In this document: piece by piece, positions 24,817 to 36,464 of the stretch
How positions within the stretch are numbered: the first letter of the stretch is position 1
How the letters are laid out: each line of letters starts with the position of its first letter
Assembly (NCBI GenBank): GCA_050084985.1
Contig: JBITNC010000002.1
Coordinates: 3,410,001 to 3,474,000 of the forward strand
From: Nageia nagi
Lineage: Eukaryota > Pinophyta
Reading direction: 5' to 3'
Length of the DNA stretch: 64,000 bases
Notes under the pieces: model-generated
The model's input: the letters and a program-made list of their open reading frames with translations, nothing else
What the model was told of the DNA's origin: nothing
Databases searched by the model: none
Program-made: the position numbers and the translations under genes

Positions 24817-25232
24817 TGTTAGAGAATAATATGTACAAATATCTTTATCTTACATGTAGCCTAAATGAGTAATAGTTTTGAATTCATTTAGTAAACTAAT
24901 AATTCTATTTTAATAATAAGTTCTCATGCAGTCAAGGTTTGATTATTATTTTGTTTAATCAGATCTCACATAGGTGATTGTGTTTCTTGTGTTATTTTGG
25001 CTTTGTATGATAGAATACAAGAGACAAATAACATTTTGGTTCTTCTATCTACTTTGCTTACTGTCTTTATGATTCATTTTCTATAGCTTATTTGAATAAC
25101 TCATGTGTGTCAAATCTAATTTGCTATGTTTCTATTTTTTCTTTGTTTATTATTGCATGTTCTAAATTCATCATATTATTGTACTAAGATATAATAGTAT
25201 TTCTATAAATTTAACTATTCAAGGTTTTTTCA
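24817..25232 (+). repeat. 5' LTR of Copia-2
   Basis: 416 bp, matching 29081-29500 with substitutions and small indels. It is followed by TTTGGTATCAGAG, the tRNA-Met primer-binding site. Confidence 0.92.
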
Positions 25233-25489
25233 TTTGGTATCAGAGAATCAAGGTTTTTTTAAAATATATATTCTAGCAATTTTGCATCATACAATGCATC
25301 AATCCATAGTCTTATTAAAAAAAAAGTGCAAAAATCTTGATGCATTAATTGATGCTAAGAGTATTGTCAAACAAAGCATCATCCAAAGTGTCATATATCG
25401 AGTTATGAGCATCAAATAATTGATGCTATACATAACTCTTTATATGTCATGTATGCATCAAACAATGTGTCAACATGATAGGAATGAGG

Positions 25490-25925
25490 GTTTGCATTTT
25501 GTCAAATAATTTGTTTGTCTTCTCTATGCTTTCATATTTTGCATATATGTCTAATAGAGCACTCACAACCATAACATTCGATAAAAAATTTATTTTCAAG
25601 AGTCTTTGATGTATGTATAAACCCTTTTACAAATCTCTCATTTTGGTGTATACTTTGAGGATGTTGGGAAAGGTGAATTCATTTGGTTGGACTATTGTTG
25701 GTGTTTATTACATTTATTGAAACAATTTCAATATTTTTTTAGGAAAGTTGTATCTTTGGTAACCTGAAATTATCATATTCCATGAGTTTACAATCAAAAA
25801 CTTCATGGGCATCCACCAAAATTTGAGGGCCTCCTCTACCAAACTTTGTGGGTGGTTGAAGCATGCAATGCATATTTTTCTTACCATAAAATACATATAC
25901 ACACTACTATCTACATTATCCAACT
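25490..25925 (-). pseudogene. PPR-protein gene fragment captured inside Copia-2
   Basis: The minus strand gives pentatricopeptide-repeat sequence. VNSWNMIISGYQ and KILKLFQ fit the classic W-N-x-M-I-x-G-Y/LF repeat. After a frameshift come PNEFTFPNILKVYTKM, IHQRLLKINFLSNV, VSALLDIYAKYESI and NKLFDKM. This is the plant PLS-type PPR consensus (organellar RNA-processing proteins) over roughly three repeats, with at least two stops. It lies antisense to Copia-2 between its PBS and RT. The motif TGCATCAAACAATG occurs on both sides (25454 and 26121), so capture by template switching or insertion at a short repeat is plausible. It is not functional. Confidence 0.75.
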
Positions 25926-26668
25926 TGTCTTCAACTCTTGTAAACCTATATCACTAAAAATACAACCTTGTATCCCTAAAAATACCCTTGTAAATGGTAT
26001 ACTCCTTTATTCCACCATCGATCAAGGGAATGCATCAACAGTTGATAGTGGATCATGACATGATCTATGTGCATGATATGCACCTTTTTTTTGTTCCATG
26101 TATTGGTTGATGCACTAGAATGCATCAAACAATGCATCAAGTAATGAGTCAAAAAAATAGTTTTACCTAGATTGACATAGACATGCAAAATAATGACATA
26201 TATTGTGTCATTGTGTCAAAATGCAATTTTTTGTTGCATCGTATGATGCAAAATTACACATATTCACATCGATTGCACATATTCAAGATGAGTCAATGGT
26301 ATTTGAAGAAGTTGTTATTTAACCAAAATGGATAAATACCATGAATGAAGAGATTGCACCCCTTGAAAGAAATAATACCTGGGAATTGGTAGAGTTGCCC
26401 ATAGCTAAAAATGTGATTGGAGGAAAATGGATTTACAAATTAAAAAAAATGCAGATGGCTCTATCAATAGATATAAGGCAAGATTTGTTGCTAAAGGATT
26501 TACACAAACTCATGGAATTGATTATTTTTAAACTTTTTCTCTTATGGCTAGACTTAATACAATCAAAATTATTATTACTCTTGTAGTCCACAAAAATGGA
26601 AAAATAGGTTAATGGTTTTTAAATATACTTTTTTGAATGGTATTTTAAAAGAAAAGATTTATGTTGAG

Positions 26669-27310
26669 GATGAGTGCAAGAAGTTGGGTCCACTTTGTGG
26701 CAAAAAAATGGAAGTGTTTTTCTTGATTTTCAAGTTTGGGCATGATTGATATCAAAATTTAAATCACTTAGACATGGAATCATGAAAAAGGTCATTAGGA
26801 TGAAAATGTAATGCTGATATTCTAGTTTCTACATATATAATTTATTCCAATACCCAGATTATAGAAATTAAATTTTGAGTGGGATGACTAAAAATCACTT
26901 TTTAAAATATACTATTTTAAGATCGTACCATGCATGTATCTGTCACACATAATTTGACCAAAATAATGGTATTTTTAAATCTTTTTAGGCATAGCTACCT
27001 AAGATATTGAAGTTTGTCTTGGATATTTTTCCATAATTTTTTTCATGAATATTTTTTTATTAATTTTGTATCGATCATGTTTGTTGTTTCAAAATATTCT
27101 CATTTTTGTCACACATAATTTGACATAAACTTAAATATTTTTTAAATTTTTTTATTATTATAGAGAATTCTCTGAAGCTTATCACTATAGTTTATTTTGA
27201 AACTCCTAAAAAATAAAAAGTTACTAAGAAAATAACATACCATCATATTTCAAGTATATGGACCATTTTTACTAAAAAATAAATAAAAATATAAAATGTT
27301 ATCCAATTAT

Positions 27311-27373
<63 letters not shown>

Positions 27374-27764
27374 CCATGCTCTTTAATCTATAATGGGTTT
27401 TAATTTTATAAAAAAATTCTATCAAAAACTCCATCGAAAATATGCCCGAAATTGAGATTTTCCATTATAATTGCCATGAACACATACTTGTAGGTCCAAG
27501 GCTAAGGTTAGCTCACCAAAACTTTTTTGATCATAAAATTGAGGTTAAATTAGATATTCAAATATCAAGATCCTGATATATATTAGGATCCTAATATATA
27601 ACACTAAGAGAATGCATGTATTATAGTTCCAAGTATCGAGATCCTAATTTAAAATCAAAATCCTAATATTTATTAGGATCTTGAGCCTAAATCATTTTTT
27701 CTAACATTGAGTTTTAAATTCACCCACTTCCCCTTCAAGTGGAATCAACTTCTTGCTTTCACCC
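26669..27764 (+). mobile_element. 1-kb non-coding element, copy 2
   Basis: It interrupts the Copia-2 RT codons and is flanked by a 5-bp duplication TTGAG (26664-26668 and 27765-27769). Excising the element and one TTGAG rejoins the RT reading frame (KEKIYVE-QPLGY), so the ends are well fixed: start GATGAGTGCAAGAAG, end CTTTCACCC. It is about 90 bp longer than the other copies, partly from a long TA microsatellite at 27313-27368. No coding capacity. Confidence 0.85.
27313..27368. repeat. (TA)n microsatellite
   Basis: About 27 TA units in the 1-kb element copy 2. Absent at the corresponding place in copies 1 and 3. Confidence 0.95.
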
Positions 27765-29080
27765 TTGAGCAACCACTTGGGTATTGTGTAAAGGGTAAGG
27801 AACAGTTTTTTACAAATTAAAAAAAAGGCTGTATATGGCTTGAAGCAAGCCCCACATGCATGGTATACATGAATTGACTCCTATCCCTTACAAATTGGAT
27901 TCACCAAAAGTCCTTCTGAACTTATATTATATGTAAAATTTGTTAACATAAATATTCTTATTATTTATTTCTATGTTGGTGATCTTGTTTATATAGAAAG
28001 TTGCACAAAGGTCTTAGATGAGTTTCAAACTGAAATGGGAAAACAAGTTTGAAATGTATGCAATGGGGAAGCTAAGGTATTTTCTTGGTTTGAAGGTCAA
28101 TCAACATGATTCTAGTCTTTCTCTTCCTCAAACAAAGTATGTTGTTGATTTTATTTTAATATTTAATATACAAAATTGCAAGCCTATAATGAAAAGTTGA
28201 GTAAATTTAATGATAGTCTAAAAATTGATGCAACTCTTTATAAAAGTTTAGTTCATAGTTTGATGTATCTAAATTCAACTCAATTAGATATTTAGTATGT
28301 TGTTAGCTTAGTATCATGATTTATGGAAGATCCTCATGAAGCACATTGGTAAGAAACCAAAATAATTTTGAGTTATGTGCATAGAACATCCAATTTTGGT
28401 CTAGTATATGATAAATTTCATGGAAATAGAATACTAAATAAAAAATTAAATGTCCATCCTCTTCATGATCTTCCCAAAGAAAGGATTCTCATAGGTTGTA
28501 GTATTAGGAGAAAAAACTTTAAGATCCTACTCTGATACCATGGTAAAAAAAATATGGGATAGGCCCAAATAAGCCATGGAATGAAGACCCCCAGTGTGTA
28601 AGATGAAGGCATCAAGTATATTCTAATACAATACCAATATTCTGTGATATGGAGGTAGATAATATCATTGGTGTGTAAAATGGAGACTGATGGTTCAGAG
28701 TTGCTTCTTTTCTCTAAATGTGGATCTTGTTCATGAGAGGAGGCTACAATATAATCTTCTTAGTGTAATTTAGTTACTTGAAAATGATTATTCCATGTGG
28801 TCACATAATAAAAAATGTACAATTTATGATAAAGGTAGCACTATGAAGGCTATAAAAAAATACCAATGATTAAAAATCATGTTTTTCATCGAATAACTAA
28901 GCACATTGAAATCAATTATCATTTTATTTGTGATTTAGTACAATCTAGGTGATTTCAATTGAAGCATTACAGGACTCATGACCAAGTTGTTGATATATTT
29001 ACCAAAGCTATCCCTTGTTATCAGTTTGAGAAGCTGAGAAAAATGATAGGGATCATTGCTAAACACATTAAAGGGGAGAT

Positions 29081-29500
29081 TGTTGAAGAATAATATGTAT
29101 AATTATCTCCATCTTACACATAGCCTAGAGGAGTAGCAATTTTGAATTAGTTTAGTAAACTATTTGTTCTATTTTAATGATAACTAGTCATGCATATAAG
29201 GTTTGATTATTGTTTTGTTTAGTTGTATCTTATATAGGTGATTATGCTTGTGTTATTTTGGCTTCAAATAATAGAATACAAGAGATACATAACATTCTAG
29301 ACCCTAGTTTTTCTATCTACTTTGTTTACTATCTTCATGATTCATTTGTTGTAGCTTATTTGAATAACTCTTATGCTTTAAATCTAATTTGCCCTATTTC
29401 TATTTTTGCTTTTTTTAATATTGTATGTTGCAATTTTATCATATTGTTGTGCCAAGATAGAACAATATTTATGCAAATTTAACTATTCAAGGTTTTTTCA
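29081..29500 (+). repeat. 3' LTR of Copia-2
   Basis: 420 bp preceded by the polypurine tract, ending TTTTTTCA, then the target duplication AAATT. Confidence 0.92.
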
Positions 29501-29770
29501 AAATTAATATATCTTGTAATTTTTTTATATAAAGTATGAACTTACACTCTTTTTGTTAGTGAAGGTTACACATCCACATCAAAGTTCATTAAGTCAAATA
29601 AAAAGTAATACATACCATTATTTTTTTTAAGATTGTTGAACGAGTGTGAATTTGTTACCTCTTTTTTAGAGATAAGATCAATGCATATATTCATATGTTT
29701 TACTATTCCTTACCATGGATGTTGTTATCTTTTTCTATATTACTCTTTTAATATTGAAAGCACAAAAATA

Positions 29771-29812
<42 letters not shown>

Positions 29813-30222
29813 TATTATTTTTGGACATCACCCTTTTAGAGGGGATAGAAATTATGGAATTAAATTCCATGTATATAGGGTTTGCTTCCATCACAAGTGT
29901 TGCAACCAGACTTAGCTTATTTACAACACATGGAAGGGAAGATATTTGAAGTTGAGGCTTCCTTTTTAAGCTTGATATTTTTAACAATCACTTATCTCTA
30001 GAACTCCCTTCATATAATTTATTTTTTTTATTAATTTAATTTAATTGTAAAATTAAAAATAATTTATATGTGTTATTATAAATTAAATGTATAATATTTA
30101 AAGGAGAGTATACATTCACATGAATATTTAAAATTTAAAAAAGAATTAATAAATTTCATTTTTTCAAGGAAATAAACTATGGAAATCTAGTATAGTAATT
30201 TGAAAAGTTTGAATATGATAAG
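29501..30222. other. AT-rich intergenic, TA microsatellite
   Basis: No recognisable gene. A (TA)n run lies at 29774-29809. Open stretches on either strand here are products of the microsatellite and low complexity. Confidence 0.5.
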
Positions 30223-30358
30223 AAAAACTATATTTATTTGACCTAGGGTTTTGGTTTCCCCATCACATCGCTTTTTCTCTTACAAAGATTTTGCAAGATT
30301 TTAATTTGATTTGACATTGCATTTGTGTCCACCTTGGGTGGTTCCCTCACCCTTTATT

Positions 30359-31600
30359 ATGGCTGCCACTCTTGCCAACTCTTCACTTGATGGTGAAGTA
30401 GTTGGAGGGAGCAATGGCACTGGGGAATCATCCTTGTAAGTTTCTTTCACAAGTTTCTCAAGATTTTATTCATATAGAAGACTTTAGTACTACTTGTCAA
30501 TGGTTTGAATTGCATACCCTAGTGGATATTTTCTGGGTAGGATCCCTAATGACTCCCTGTTGCATTCTTGGGTTAGCCAAGTTTGGACTCCTTACGATAT
30601 TAATGTAGAAAATATCAAGAAATTCACCAAGAGTTACTTTCTATTTCATTTTTCTAACTTTGTGCATGCATAAAAAGTGCTAAACAAAGGACCATGGATT
30701 GTCTAAAATTCCTTGTTAATCCTACAAAGTTACCATAGAGACTTTACAGTTGATAATGAGGTTGCCACTAAAGTCCCAGTATAGGTTGAGTTTCTTGGGT
30801 TACCTATTTTGTGTTGGAAATATTTTCATACCCTAGCTAAAAACTTAGGGTCTTTTATTTTCTTTGAACCAAAAAGGTTCTTCTTATCTCAAACCTCTCA
30901 ATGAGTTTGTGTGAAAGTTAACCTCACTAAGGATTTCTAAGAGTTTATTGATGTGCATATTGGAGAATTGATTCTTCATCAAAGGGTGGTCTATATCAAC
31001 CTCCCAAACACTTGCTATTGTTATCAATACTTTGCTCACAATATTTAGGACTACCCACTTATGGTGGAAAGATTCAAAGAATGGACCCCATCTACACCCC
31101 TGATAACTACAACCCCAAATGCTCCTACCAAAGGTGGAAATGATGAATGGTAAGTGGTTCTCAATTATCGCAATCATCCAAACTGAGTTCAAGAGCCAAC
31201 TATTAATCCCTAGTAACCTATTCTTGTGGAAGAACCATTGATAGCCCCTATAGCTATGGAAAATGTAGGTGTTTCTCAACCCTCCCTAGTTGTCCAATAA
31301 GAAGAGGGAGATATTCTAAATTTGGTGATGTTTGAACCCTTTGAATCCTCCATTTGGTCGAGGCATTCATTTTCCTCTATTAGCTCAACTCCTCCTCCAA
31401 ATCAGGGAATAGAGGAAATCTTAAGCTTCAAGTCTCGTTGCTCTCATGACCCTCATAGGGAGGGCTTTGATGGTCATATAGATAAGAGATGACACATGTT
31501 GGATGCCTACCACCAGGTTGCTTTTCCTCAAGGTGGTGTTAATGCTTTTGGGACCCTAACTAATTTAGGGAAATCTAAAGATAACATAGATATTTGGGTC
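30359..31600 (+). pseudogene. LINE ORF1 (nucleic-acid-binding, DUF4283-like), decayed
   Basis: Starts at ATG 30359 (MAATLANSSLDGE) and soon hits a stop. Later frames give the plant L1 ORF1 signature: NKGPWIV, VEFLGLPILCWKYF, VCVKVNLTKDF, VVYINLPNTCYCYQYF and a CCHC-like zinc knuckle (C-Y-C-x-x-F-A-H). This domain normally coats the element RNA. Stops and frameshifts rule out function. Confidence 0.8.
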
Positions 31601-31614
31601 CATGATACCCCTCA

Positions 31615-34600
31615 ATGACTTTTTATTCTTGGAATGTCAAAGGATTCATGAAACTAGTCCACAAATACATGGTCCGTAGTGAGTTGTCCAATGTTGCACC
31701 TCACTTGTATAGTAATCTTAACTTTGTCTATTTATAAGATATTAAAGTTGCTAACCTCATTCTTTAATGTACCTATTATTTCCTCTAGTATAGGGGCCCT
31801 TTTATTTCATACCAATCATTCTCTTAGGAGAGGAGGTGTTATCACTCTCATTTCTCCAAGATGGTGCTCGAATGTTGTTTCTTAGGGGTCGACCCTTCCA
31901 ACCAAGTGGTATGGGTCTTACTGGACTTACATGGTAAACCTTTTGACATTATCAATATGTATACATCCAATGATGTGCATGAGTGGTGTACTTTATGGAG
32001 GTAGCTTGATTTGTCATTCCCCTTTGCCACCTAGGTTCTCTATGGGGAATTCAATATGATGGAAAAGAAGTTAGATAAGAAAAGTCAATCCCCATAGTAG
32101 TGGAGTGTGGGAGAAAGAGAGACTTGGTTTTTCATAAAAAATAAACTAAATCTCTTTGATCCAAATTTTGGTTTCTCTCCTAAATATTTTCTAGAAGCTT
32201 AGTGGTTTACTTGGTCCAATTTTTAAAATGGTAATTCTTGAGTTCTTAAGATATTGGATCATGTTATGCTTTTAGAAAGTGACTCCTTCCATTTTACTCA
32301 TATTTCACTTTTAAATCACTTTGTGATGGTCGTCCCTTGCACCACCTTGTTTGCTCATGCTCCTATCTTGTTTAAAATCTTTCAAGATCACACTTCTTGT
32401 AGAATATTCAATTCATAATTTTTTCTTAATGTTTCCTTTCCTCAAAGTGATTCTATGAGATCCCATATCTATCACATTTGAAATCTCATTCTATGACCTT
32501 TTGGGACTTTACAATCGATTCTATGGTGGAATGATATCATCACCATGACCACTTATACTCTTCATACCCTTGGTGTTGAGGTCGCTAAAAGAAGGAAAGG
32601 TAACACTAATCTTCAAGAAAAGCTTGCATGATCCATCCTTAGACTAGAGGCTAATCCTTTTAGTAAACTTGCTTAAGCTTATATTACTACTTTACTATAT
32701 GAAGTTTTTAAATGCCTTCATCCTCCTATTCATGCTACTCAAGTAGAAGGGGTCTATTTTACTTCCGTTCCTAATACTATTAACACTTTTATGGCCCATT
32801 ACCAACAAGGTTTTTTGCCTAACCTCTTACTGATGCTCAATAAAATGTCATTAAGGAGTGTTACTTTATCATACCTCTGAAAACTTTTTAAAGCTCAAAG
32901 GGATATTTTTTATCATCCTGTTTCTCTTGAGGATCTTAAGACTACTCTTTTCCACATGGATAATGAGAAAGCTTTTGGAATCAATGGATTTCCTTGCAAG
33001 TTTTTTAAAGAATTTTAGGATCTGGTTAGCTCTGATCTCCTTTGAGTGTACAAGGAAGCTCTAGCCAATGGCTCTTTGAGACAGTTAATCAATAAAGGTA
33101 ATATCAAATTCATTCCCAAGTAAGGAGACCGTGATATCATTACCAACTAGAGACCTATAACTTTGTTAAATGTAAGCTATAAAATTATTTCCAAAGCTTT
33201 AGCTCTTAAGCTTAGATCGTTGCTTCATTTGATTATTCAACTAGAGAAAATAGGTTTTGTAAAGGGTCATTATATCTTAGATAATGTTATTGCTATTTAG
33301 GAAGGCATAGAATAGGCAAGGGTATCTAATCAAGAAGCTTTTTCTATTAAAATTGATTTTGAAAAAGCCTATAACAGGATTGAATGGTACTTTATCTTAT
33401 CCATGCTCCAAGAACTTGGGTTTGGTCCTATTTTTCTTCAATCAATCTGAATGTTATTTTGAGATGCCTTTGTTGTTCTTACTATGAATGGTGTTTGATC
33501 CCCTACCATCACCCTTTCCTGATCTTTCCATCAAGGCTTCCATTTAGCCCCTTTACTATTTATTTTAGTTGTTGAGGCTTTTAGTTATCTTTTGGCACAT
33601 AAAACTTAATAGGGTGTGATTCAAAGAATTGCTTTGCCTAACGCCCCCTTGCAGCTCATTAATGGCCATTTTGTTGATGACTCTTTTTTAACTCTTCTTG
33701 AAGATGAGCATTATGTTCAATTAGCTTTAGAGTGTTTGAATATTGTTTTTGTGCCTCTGCCTCCAGTATTCAATGGTAGAAAACTTTCTGCTTCATACAT
33801 GTGTCAACACCTATGCCTCAATGGCTTAGCCTTTTTCCCTAGAAATGGATTCATCCTAATGAGGTGTTTAAATTTTTTGGTATTCCTTTTAGGCTTTCCC
33901 TACTCAGCTTTGGAACTTTGTTATTCAAAACATTAAAAAAAACTTGGGTATTGGACTACTAAGAAGATTTCTCTTATGGGGAGGTAACAAATTTGCACGA
34001 AGATCTTAGCTTCTACTCATGTGTATTATAACTCTTGTTGGGTCCCTTCTAAGGTGTGTTATCAAAAATTGGACAAGCTTCTTAAAGATTTTATTTGCAC
34101 TTCTAATAGCCAAAAAAGAGGTTTCCATAGACTGACATGGGATATCTACTGCCTTCTTCATGCCGCTAGTGTAATGGGTATTTTTTATTTCCAAAATTAA
34201 GGTTTTACTTTATGTTCCAAATGGATAATTAGATCTTTAGAGGGTGATGAAGCCTAAAATATTCTCATTTGACATTATGTATCCATAAGCCTCTCGTATG
34301 GTAGGAAATATTAGAAAGGGTTAGACCTTCAAATGATTCTCATTACTCAAATCCCCATCAAGATTGTTGGTTCTTTTGTTGCAAAGAGTATTTAGAAAGC
34401 TTGGGAATCCCTCAAACCATGGCTTCAATGGAATGGAAAGCAAGTTTCATCAGGGGCCTCTCTATCTTCACTTAATGTTTGGTGGTCTCATGTTCTCAAA
34501 TTTGATGGATTGCCTTTGAAAAATATTTAGTGGGTCAAAGCCATTCACTTTCATAAGGAGGAAATTGACTCTTTTCAATAGTTTTTTATTTTCAGACCAA

Positions 34601-35250
34601 GCATTGGTTTCCTTGGGAATAATTTTGCTACAAGTTCAATTTGCAAGAAAATGATAAAGCTACCTTTGATGTCATCCTTAATAAAATCCAATTTTTTATT
34701 TGGAGGAAATAGGGTCAACATTTTTAGAACTCCTAGTGGGATGATTGGTGTTGGCCTAAGAATATCCATCTTTAAACGTTTAAACCCAAATTAGGCTATC
34801 TCCTAATGTCCCTTTGTTTGAGCATCTGAACAATCATTGGGATCTTTTTTCCACCCAATCTAGATGGAGTTTAAGATTTTATATAATCTAGGCCTGATAC
34901 CTTGATCCTAAACAAATTTTTTTTGCATGGAACTTGTTACATAAAGGCTTACCTATTGGCCATAGGCTTCAATATTTGGGGGTGGTCAACCCAGTCTGTG
35001 CTTTTTATGGGGAACTTGATAGTTTCACTCATGTCTTTTGGTCTTGTTCTAAAGCCTCAATTGCTTGAAGTTGGATGCTTTCCTTCTTTCAACCTTTTAT
35101 GGTTACTCACTATTCTTGGGTTTATGTGTTATTAGGAGACCCTATTCAATTGTTTGAACTCTTGGGGGAAATTTGACATATTTTTTGGCTCAGTATTTTA
35201 TGTCATCTTTGGAAGGTCAAGAATGATATTATATTTTCTTAGAAGGAAAC
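31615..35250 (+). pseudogene. LINE ORF2 (endonuclease, reverse transcriptase), decayed
   Basis: The apurinic-like endonuclease starts at ATG 31615 (MTFYSWNVKGFM). It continues with VVWVLLDLHGKPFDIINMY near 31900 and ETWFFIKNKLNLFDPNFGF near 32125. The RT runs from about 32930 (MDNEKAFGINGFPCKFFKEF) through RPITLLNVSYKIISKALALK (33150), FSIKIDFEKAYNRIEW (33342) and NGHFVDDSFL (33660-33690, catalytic box). A zf-RVT-like end (HRLQYLGVVNPVCAFYGELD) lies near 34960. Many nonsense codons; inactive. Confidence 0.88.
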
Positions 35251-35623
35251 TTCATCTTTTTTTTTAACAAAAAAAGATGTTATTTTCTACGAATGCTAGC
35301 TGCAAATTATTATTCAAGTTGAGAAAGTGAACGTGGAAGTTCATCATCTGCGAAACTTACTTGATTATTGGGGGAATGCACCCTGCTCCATCAGTTGGTT
35401 CCTCCAAAATGAATTCCTAACCTAGAGTTAGTTTAAAGAGGATTATTTTTGGTTTATCTTTTGTTCTTCCTCATGAGGTGTGCTTAATTCCACCTGCCTC
35501 TTTTTTTGTATGAAAGAGATTTTATATTAATTGAAAGGTCTTTATCATTCAAAAAAACTATATGTATTCAAGCCTGAAAACTAAAAATTGAATATAAAAT
35601 TAGATTAAAATTTAGATAATATA

Positions 35624-35741
35624 GCCCTAGTAAGGGTAGTGTAGTGGTTGAACCTTGGGATGTCTGCAATGATCATTGGTAGGTCCTGAGTTCCAATCCT
35701 TGTGTTGGATGTGTGAGTTGTATGCATGTGTATCATAAAAA
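35624..35741 (+). mobile_element. tRNA-derived SINE, 118 bp
   Basis: A short retroposon with RNA polymerase III promoter boxes. The A-box-like TAGTGTAGTGGTT is at 35637-35649 and the B-box-like GAGTTCCAATCC at 35688-35699, about 40 bases apart as in tRNA genes. It ends in an A tail and has a perfect 17-bp target duplication beginning AAAATTTAGATAATA (35607-35623 and 35742-35758). With no 3'-half tRNA fold and a poly-A end, it is a SINE and not a tRNA gene. Confidence 0.88.
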
Positions 35742-35758
35742 AAAATTTAGATAATATA

Positions 35759-35984
35759 AAAAAAATAGAGAAGCTATCTTTTTTTTATATAAGATTAAAA
35801 CAATCATTGTAATATTCTATAGAAAATGTTTAATCCTTAAAGGATACTACACATTTTAATAGAATCTTGTTAATTACAAGATAATCGATACTGTAAATTG
35901 TGTCTGTTATGATCAAAATAATATCTTATCTCTTATTATTCCTTACCATATGCGTTACTATTTTTCTTATGTATTTTTTTATTC
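35759..35984. other. AT-rich spacer between SINE and right arm
   Basis: No feature recognised. Sequence here does not match the region beyond 11143, so it lies outside the inverted duplication. Confidence 0.5.
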
Positions 35985-36464
35985 TATAAATTATCATTAA
36001 TTAAATATAGTTTTTGTAATAAAGATTAATATATTTAGTTTTATTGATTTGTTTAAAATTAACTTCAAAATTTTCATGAAAAAGTTTTAATATAAGTTAT
36101 GATTCTATAAGTAACATCATGTGAGCTTCTAGAACACCAAAAGAAAATAACATTCATTCAAGATGCTTTGGAGATCAAATAGTTTGTGAGAAGTTTGATA
36201 CCTTACATGTCTATGTGTCAATCCTATCAGAAGAAGATATGTTGAAAAAAACTATGCATTCTTGGAGTACAAATGCTTTCTCATACATATACTCACAATG
36301 TATAGGCCAGCAAGATTTTATTCCGTAGGTGTATATTGGAATGCGTCACAAATTACAAATGCTCCCTCGTACATATACATATAGAGGCCAACAAGAAATG
36401 TTATTGCAGAGGTGTATATTGGAATGCATGAATAGGTGAAAGTCAGTGGCAGCGAGATCCTGTC

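Larger units (their letters stand above)
26335..29050 (+). pseudogene. Copia-2 reverse transcriptase / RNase H remnant
   Basis: Decayed Copia pol. NTWELVELP and [10 protein letters not shown] (26370-26450) open the RT domain; KEKIYVE near 26650 is cut by the 1-kb element. Coding resumes at 27765 with QPLGYCVKG, KAVYGLKQAPHAWY (27826-27870), a YVGD in place of the YVDD catalytic box near 27975, and GKLRYFLGLKVNQ. An RNase H remnant follows to about 29050. Loss of the catalytic Asp and several stops make it inactive. Confidence 0.88.
24817..29500 (+). mobile_element. Internally deleted Copia retrotransposon (Copia-2)
   Basis: LTRs at 24817-25232 and 29081-29500 start TGTTRRAGAATAATATG (5' copy TGTTAGAG, 3' copy TGTTGAAG) and end TTTTTTCA. 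A perfect duplication AAATT (24812-24816 and 29501-29505) flanks it. The primer-binding site TGGTATCAGAG is at 25235-25245 and the polypurine tract AAAGGGGAGAT just before 29081. Gag, protease and integrase are missing. A PPR-like fragment in antisense occupies their place, followed by RT/RNase H remnants. Copy 2 of the 1-kb element (26669-27764) is nested in the RT. Confidence 0.94.
30239..35552 (+). mobile_element. Near full-length LINE (L1-type)
   Basis: A 5.3-kb non-LTR retrotransposon flanked by a 16-bp duplication with one mismatch (AAAAACTATATTTATT at 30223-30238, AAAAACTATATGTATT at 35553-35568). It begins TGACCTAGGGTTTTGG and ends in a short A-rich tail. ORF1 and ORF2 (endonuclease, reverse transcriptase, zf-RVT) are all recognisable but interrupted by numerous stops, many TAG in place of CAG or TGG codons. 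Confidence 0.9.

Noticed and set aside
35634-35705. Possible tRNA gene from A- and B-box sequences
   Set aside because: No acceptor stem or anticodon arm pairing is visible, and the poly(A) end plus 17-bp duplication identify a SINE.
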